DNA of 64,000 bases. Source: a bacterium. Lineage in GTDB: Bacteria > Planctomycetota > SZUA-567. A model generated the notes under the pieces. The model was not told the DNA's origin and did no database searches. It saw only the letters and a list, made by a program, of their open reading frames with translations. Position numbers and translations under genes: made by a program. Positions 59,554 to 64,000 of the stretch are shown here, one piece after another; position 1 is the first letter of the stretch, and every line of letters starts with the position of its first letter. The stretch covers positions 16,606-80,605 of the forward strand of contig QKCJ01000026.1 of NCBI GenBank assembly GCA_003245715.1. The letters are read 5' to 3'.

Positions 59554-61079
59554 TAATGAAGCCCCTTAGATATTTCACGCTCCCAATTTTCTATTACCGT
59601 TTTCCTGAAACTTCTGCTAACTGACGCAATACCTTCATCCTCATAAAAGGAATCGTCATTATAATGGGTTGTTGAAACTTCTTCAAAAACGACTCCGTCA
59701 AGCGTGTGGAACTTATGCCATGCTTCACGCTCTACAAGCAAGGTATCGCCTGGTTTAAGGCTGTATTTACGCCCCTCCAGCTCAACCTCCATACTTCCCC
59801 ACAACACCTGAAAAGTTTCTTCTTTCTTCTTGTGGAAATGATATGGATGCTTCTGACGCGGCAACATTACTATCAGTTTCTTGCAATAACTGCGGTTAAT
59901 ACAATCAATTATTATCGCCCCAAATTCTCGCATCCGGCGTAAGCCATAATGATGCGATAATTCTACAGAGCTGTTTTTACCGATATAGATTTTAGCCTGA
60001 TTAAGAATACTTTTCACCTGCAGCATCAGCCTGAAAATATAATCCTCATCTGAACTTTTATAATCTGCCAAATCAGCTCCAAGAGGACTATTAACCGCAT
60101 AATTTTCAGCAGCAATCATGCCTTTACGCCACTGCCCGCTTTTAAGCTGTTTTTCCTGAAGCGGCATTGCAAAGAAAACATCATCGCGTTTAATTTCCTG
60201 CCCTTTTTCTATTTTCGTTTTAACATACACGCCTCGCATCAATGACTCAAGCGAAGAAAGTTCTTCAATCGCCGGCGGCGGACTTCCCTCACCACCGCAA
60301 CGGGTATCAGCATCTTTCTGAGCCAACATCCATTTTTTCAATTGTTCCGGATTAGAGGAATATGCGTTAAGCTTATGCCCATTAGCTTCCAGCCCCACGT
60401 GACGCTCAAAGATTCTGGCGCCATTGGCGTATGCAATCAGAATATTAAGCATATCATCCGGCTCTTCATGTGTTGAATAACCTATGGTTATCCCAGGATA
60501 ACGGTCACACATCAATTTAATCTGATTCAAATTAAGTTTTTCTGACGGTGTGGGATAGAGCGCAACACAATGCATCAGCGCGTAAGAACATGAATTCTTC
60601 TCAAACAGGCTAACGACCTGATCAATTACATTAGCGTTAACACCTGCAGTAGAAATCACAACAGGCTTATTAACTTTCACAACTTCTTCAAGAAGTGGCC
60701 AGTCACAAACAGAGCAACTGGCAATTTTTATAATATCAATTTCAAGCTTAGTAATAAGTTCTATCGACTCTTCATCAAAAGGGGTCGCCATTGTCAGCAT
60801 ACCGCCTTTTCGGACCTCATCTGCCAAGGTTTTATAATCGTCAAAAGACAACGCCGTACTTACAAACCTGGGAATATGCTTAACATCATCCCTCTGCATA
60901 TAATCAGGATGAATAAATGTCGGAATATTCCGAAATTGAAATTTGAATGCAGCACGGCAACCAGTTTCAGCCACAACACCGGCAACTTTGCGGATAATCT
61001 CTAAAGCATGATTAACATCGCCTTGATGATTATTTGCCAAATCAAATACAAATAATCCGTTAAAATCAAACTCCTTCAT
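59553..61079 (-). CDS. NeuB-family synthase with SAF domain and C-terminal cupin
   Basis: The 508-residue protein has an N-terminal NeuB barrel (about 1-270): FVFDLANNHQGDVNHAL, AAFKFQFR, MATPFDEESIELI, IKIASCSVCDWPLLEEV, PVVISTAGV, ALMHCVALYPTPSEKLNL and IGYSTHEEPDD. A SAF (antifreeze-like) domain follows at about 278-345 (RGVYVKTKIEKGQEIKRDDV). A cupin covers about 400-480 (HPYHFHKKKEETFQVLWGS, LKPGDTLLVEREAWHKFH). NeuB condenses phosphoenolpyruvate with an N-acyl-hexosamine to make a nonulosonic acid. The usual EKHFTLD is replaced by ERHVGLEANG, so the substrate may differ. The cupin could be an isomerase-like or binding module. Confidence 0.87.
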   Translation of the reverse strand: MKEFDFNGLFVFDLANNHQGDVNHALEIIRKVAGVVAETGCRAAFKFQFRNIPTFIHPDYMQRDDVKHIPRFVSTALSFDDYKTLADEVRKGGMLTMATPFDEESIELITKLEIDIIKIASCSVCDWPLLEEVVKVNKPVVISTAGVNANVIDQVVSLFEKNSCSYALMHCVALYPTPSEKLNLNQIKLMCDRYPGITIGYSTHEEPDDMLNILIAYANGARIFERHVGLEANGHKLNAYSSNPEQLKKWMLAQKDADTRCGGEGSPPPAIEELSSLESLMRGVYVKTKIEKGQEIKRDDVFFAMPLQEKQLKSGQWRKGMIAAENYAVNSPLGADLADYKSSDEDYIFRLMLQVKSILNQAKIYIGKNSSVELSHHYGLRRMREFGAIIIDCINRSYCKKLIVMLPRQKHPYHFHKKKEETFQVLWGSMEVELEGRKYSLKPGDTLLVEREAWHKFHTLDGVVFEEVSTTHYNDDSFYEDEGIASVSRSFRKTVIENWEREISKGLH

Positions 61080-61082
61080 AGT

Positions 61083-62864
61083 TCATTCTCCGTGATTTAT
61101 GTTTATTCCCTGAATTTTATTAACAAATGTATCATAGTCAGTATTAATGACCTTACCTCCGTTTACCTCTAGAAAAATATCTGCATTCTTTACAGTATTC
61201 AATCTATGCGCAATTACAATAATAGTCATGCAATGACCTAATTCTTCAATTGCCTGCTGTACTATTTTTTCCGCATTAACATCAAGAGCGCTTGTTGCCT
61301 CATCCAGAATCAATATTTGCGGTTCCCGCAACAAAGCCCGGGCCAGAGCCAAGCGTTGCTTTTGCCCGCCACTCAAACGCAAGCCACCATCTCCGACCAA
61401 AGTCTCCAGCCCTGCTTCAGATTTCTCAATAAATTCCCGGGCATGGGCCTGGTCCAAAGCCCGCCAGATATCCTGTTCTGATTTCACATCATTACCAAGT
61501 AACAGATTATGGCGGATTGTACCATTAATAATATATGAATCCTGTGGCACATAGCCTATTTTCAACCTGAAGTTATCTAAATTCAATTCATCAATTGAAA
61601 ATCCATTGACGAGAATTTTTCCCATGGTAATTTTATTGAGTCCAAGCAGCAAATCAACGATCGTTGTTTTGCCACTACCGGAAGCGCCCAAAAGAGCTGT
61701 GGTCTTTCCTAGCGCAAATTCAAAAGTACACTCATCAAGAACCTTAACCCCGGAAGGATAAGAAAAAGAAACATTCTCAAATAATACTGAATTCTCCAGA
61801 ACACCAAAATTAATGCTACCTGTTTTTTCAAAATTAGACGCTGAATCCCAGGTTATTTTTCCGCACAGCTCTGCAGCAGATATACATGTCGCCAATTCCT
61901 GCATGGTCGCAACATTCGCAGACACCAGCATATAACAACGCTGAAGCAATAAACCAAGAGCAACCATTGAGGCTAATCCCAATTCTGGATTCAAATGCCT
62001 CAACAACAAAATCACACCCAGCACGCCTACCATCTTGGCAGGTTCTTCCAGAAAGACGATAAATTGCCTTATCACGATTGATTTAAGCTGTGCCTGACCA
62101 AAGCGAAAAACTTTGTCATGGAAATTCTTTAAAAACCCATTTGATAATGCTGATGCCTTAATGAATTTCAATCCGCTCAAACTATCAAGTATAATCTGAT
62201 GCATATGCGAACTGATTTCAACCATAGACTTTCCAAGCCGTTTACTTACCCGGATTACAAACAGCAAGACAACACACGGAATCATCAAAAACAATACAAC
62301 AAGAGCAAATGTAGTAAAACCTGAGATGGAAATAATCAAATACAGATAAAACGCAATATTCAATACGGCCGCAAAAAAACCGGAAATTATTTTTATGCTT
62401 TTCCCAATTTTTGAAATCTGCTCTAGAAGAGCGTTCTGAATCTGATTATTATTGGTTGAAAGAAGATAAGACCAATTTGTTTTCAGGAAAATGGAAAATA
62501 AATTGGTCTGCAATTCCACCGAAATATCAATTAATAATTTCTCAAGAATTACTTTTCTGAAATACTCAAAAATAGCTGCAATTATTACTAAAACAAAAAA
62601 AACAACCGCCGTATTCATCAGATCAATTTTCAGATCGACAACTGAAAATATCCATTTAATATAACTCGGCAATTGCTTTTCAACATCACTATCCTGCGTA
62701 AAAGAACTGACCAAAGGAATAATTGAGCCGATACTAAGCATATTAGTAAATGCGCCGCAGATGATGCATATTACCATTAATAAAAACTTACCTATCTGAC
62801 TCCTGATTATGGAGAACAAATACCGGTAACCGTCACCAACCCCCAAATGCCCTAATATATTCAT
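61083..62864 (-). CDS. ABC exporter, fused membrane and ATPase domains
   Basis: The 593-residue half-transporter has six hydrophobic segments in the first 330 residues and an ATPase domain with Walker A LLGASGSGKTT, the Q-loop in IGYVPQDSYIING, the signature LSGGQKQRLALARALL, Walker B ILILDEATSALD and the His in IVIAHRLNTVKNAD. It lacks a C39 peptidase domain. It is of the MsbA/lipid-linked-glycan or peptide exporter type; in this locus export or flipping of a lipid-linked oligosaccharide is likely (inference). It overlaps the upstream gene by 4 bp. Confidence 0.93.
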   Translation of the reverse strand: MNILGHLGVGDGYRYLFSIIRSQIGKFLLMVICIICGAFTNMLSIGSIIPLVSSFTQDSDVEKQLPSYIKWIFSVVDLKIDLMNTAVVFFVLVIIAAIFEYFRKVILEKLLIDISVELQTNLFSIFLKTNWSYLLSTNNNQIQNALLEQISKIGKSIKIISGFFAAVLNIAFYLYLIISISGFTTFALVVLFLMIPCVVLLFVIRVSKRLGKSMVEISSHMHQIILDSLSGLKFIKASALSNGFLKNFHDKVFRFGQAQLKSIVIRQFIVFLEEPAKMVGVLGVILLLRHLNPELGLASMVALGLLLQRCYMLVSANVATMQELATCISAAELCGKITWDSASNFEKTGSINFGVLENSVLFENVSFSYPSGVKVLDECTFEFALGKTTALLGASGSGKTTIVDLLLGLNKITMGKILVNGFSIDELNLDNFRLKIGYVPQDSYIINGTIRHNLLLGNDVKSEQDIWRALDQAHAREFIEKSEAGLETLVGDGGLRLSGGQKQRLALARALLREPQILILDEATSALDVNAEKIVQQAIEELGHCMTIIVIAHRLNTVKNADIFLEVNGGKVINTDYDTFVNKIQGININHGE

Positions 62865-64000
62865 TTACAACTCGCAAATTTATTAACAACTTTCAATATT
62901 TCATTCTCAGCCCTGATGCTCGCATTTCCGTCTGTATTGAAAGTATAGTCTTCCAATATTTGGTTAACTTTTTCCTTATTACTCTCGCTTGATTTAGAAA
63001 GTAATTTTGGTATAATATCGTTCAGATTACTCCTTTTGGTAATATATTCAGCTACATTACTATAACCATAAAAATAGTCCCATTCTTTGCGCTCAAGCAT
63101 ATCTTCAAAATCAGGAATCAACAAGTATCTGTTTAAAACCATTGACTCCAATAAAGTGATAGAATTAAACCCCGCGACAACTCTAACCTTTGCAATCAAC
63201 TCATGAATTGCCGACATGTTATCAACTATTATATTTTCAGGTATTTGCCCAGCACATTCCAGAACTAAGCCTTTCGCATAATCAACATAATGTTGCGCTG
63301 CCTTAGTTTTGATTATTAATTTATATTCAGGATTCTCTATGGCAAAACGAATAACCTTTTTTTGGAACTCTTCTGCCCATTTCATAATTTCATCAAGTTT
63401 ATTTTGAGAAATATTTAAATGATAAAACTTTTCATTTAACGTGAAAGAAAACAAGATGATAGTTTTACCATCTCCAGAATTATCTTCAATCATATGCAAA
63501 TTATCAAATCTTGCTACGCCAACAATCGGAGAATTACTTTCGTCCACACCAATATCAAGATCAACCGTTGCTCTTTTTATTTTTTCATTATACATTAAAG
63601 CAAGATGCCCATTAAATTCATTATCCTTATACAATTGCATAAGATCTGCATACTTCATTGGAGAAGTGATACCTTCTTTAAAATAAGTCACAAATGGAAT
63701 ATCAAAATCCCGACAGACATTTATTAATTCTTGTTCCCGACTATACACAAAATTACCTGACATCACAGCATTGATTTTCAACCTTTTAAATACAATCTTA
63801 AAACATTTGCCCAGAAAATCCCTATATTCTTTTATAGACGGGAAATCAACTTCCGTGTATTTATAATAGTTATGATCAGTTAATATCGTATCTTCACCCA
63901 AAAATTCATTATATATATTCAGAAGACTTTTTCTTGAGAAAGAAATATAATTTATCCTTCCGCTATGTTTAATCATGGCATTAATATCATCAAAAAAAAT
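62861..64000 (-). CDS. Putative surface-glycan biosynthesis protein, 5' end outside window
   Basis: An ATG at 63976 would give 371 residues, but the frame is open to the window edge and the preceding codons are coding-like, so the true start probably lies beyond. The C-terminal half has a GT-B-like look: LIIKTKAAQHYVDYAKGL, ENIIVDNMSAIHELIAKVRV and VAGFNSITLLESMVLNRYLLIP, reminiscent of capsule-type transferases that select an acceptor surface glycan. No family can be named. It is the most upstream visible gene of the leftward polysaccharide operon. Confidence 0.65.
   Translation of the reverse strand: MFFDDINAMIKHSGRINYISFSRKSLLNIYNEFLGEDTILTDHNYYKYTEVDFPSIKEYRDFLGKCFKIVFKRLKINAVMSGNFVYSREQELINVCRDFDIPFVTYFKEGITSPMKYADLMQLYKDNEFNGHLALMYNEKIKRATVDLDIGVDESNSPIVGVARFDNLHMIEDNSGDGKTIILFSFTLNEKFYHLNISQNKLDEIMKWAEEFQKKVIRFAIENPEYKLIIKTKAAQHYVDYAKGLVLECAGQIPENIIVDNMSAIHELIAKVRVVAGFNSITLLESMVLNRYLLIPDFEDMLERKEWDYFYGYSNVAEYITKRSNLNDIIPKLLSKSSESNKEKVNQILEDYTFNTDGNASIRAENEILKVVNKFASCK

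Noticed and set aside
61083..62864. ABC transporter as exporter of the double-glycine peptide
   Set aside because: No C39 peptidase domain at the N-terminus, 18 kb away, and embedded in a glycan operon.
1..64000. tRNA, rRNA, CRISPR, transposase or phage genes
   Set aside because: None could be recognised on either strand by reading; no direct-repeat arrays or insertion-sequence ends were seen.

Overview
The window is 64 kb of one bacterial chromosome with moderate GC in the left three quarters and visibly lower GC from about 46.8 kb to the right edge. No rRNA, tRNA, CRISPR array, transposase or phage gene was found. The mix of genes points to the PVC superphylum, most likely a Lentisphaerota-like bacterium: several sugar-responsive AraC-type regulators, a membrane-anchored squalene-cyclase-repeat protein, a Ser/Thr kinase, a GH29 fucosidase, Gfo/Idh/MocA oxidoreductases, and chemotaxis genes without motility genes nearby. 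This placement is an inference from gene content, not from a marker gene.

Layout. 0-9.3 kb: housekeeping genes (a short UvrC, PurQ, a Ser/Thr kinase, AccA, PyrF, LarE, a D-2-hydroxyacid dehydrogenase and a Gfo/Idh/MocA oxidoreductase), separated by clear hairpin terminators. 9.3-17.6 kb: carbohydrate island with an alpha/beta hydrolase, a PocR-AraC regulator divergent from a large (alpha/alpha)6-type enzyme, two tandem AraC regulators, and a rhamnose operon (class II aldolase plus RhaA) behind a strong inverted-repeat operator. 17.6-20.8 kb: a fatty-acid-hydroxylase-type membrane enzyme and a squalene-cyclase-repeat protein.

20.9-40.0 kb: a signalling superlocus. A leftward eleven-gene operon encodes a REC-PP2C-REC-HATPase protein, a cysteine-rich PAS-like protein, CheW, an MCP, CheR, a CheA with two HPt domains, CheC, CheD, STAS, CheY and STAS. 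Divergent from it is a three-gene histidine kinase/histidine kinase/NtrC-type operon. Convergent to that lie a CheA-like kinase without a CheW domain and a small siroheme-type sulfite/nitrite-reductase-like protein. The arrangement suggests that chemosensory phosphoryl flow controls a partner switch (STAS proteins plus their phosphatase and kinase in one chain) rather than, or as well as, a motor.

40.0-46.7 kb: a 450-bp AT-rich regulatory region, Tex, a small double-glycine-leader peptide gene divergent from an SGNH hydrolase (the pair is bracketed by two near-identical hairpins), and a LacI-type regulator divergent from a GH29 alpha-L-fucosidase. 46.9-64 kb: a lower-GC surface-polysaccharide locus. 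One glycosyltransferase reads rightward; the rest is a tightly packed leftward operon for a nonulosonate-type sugar (WecB-type epimerase, NeuA-like cytidylyltransferase, NeuB-SAF-cupin fusion, HAD phosphatase), methyltransferases, glycosyltransferases, an AlgI/AlgJ-type O-acylation pair flanked by two paralogous putative glycosyltransferases, and an ABC exporter. The last gene runs off the right edge.
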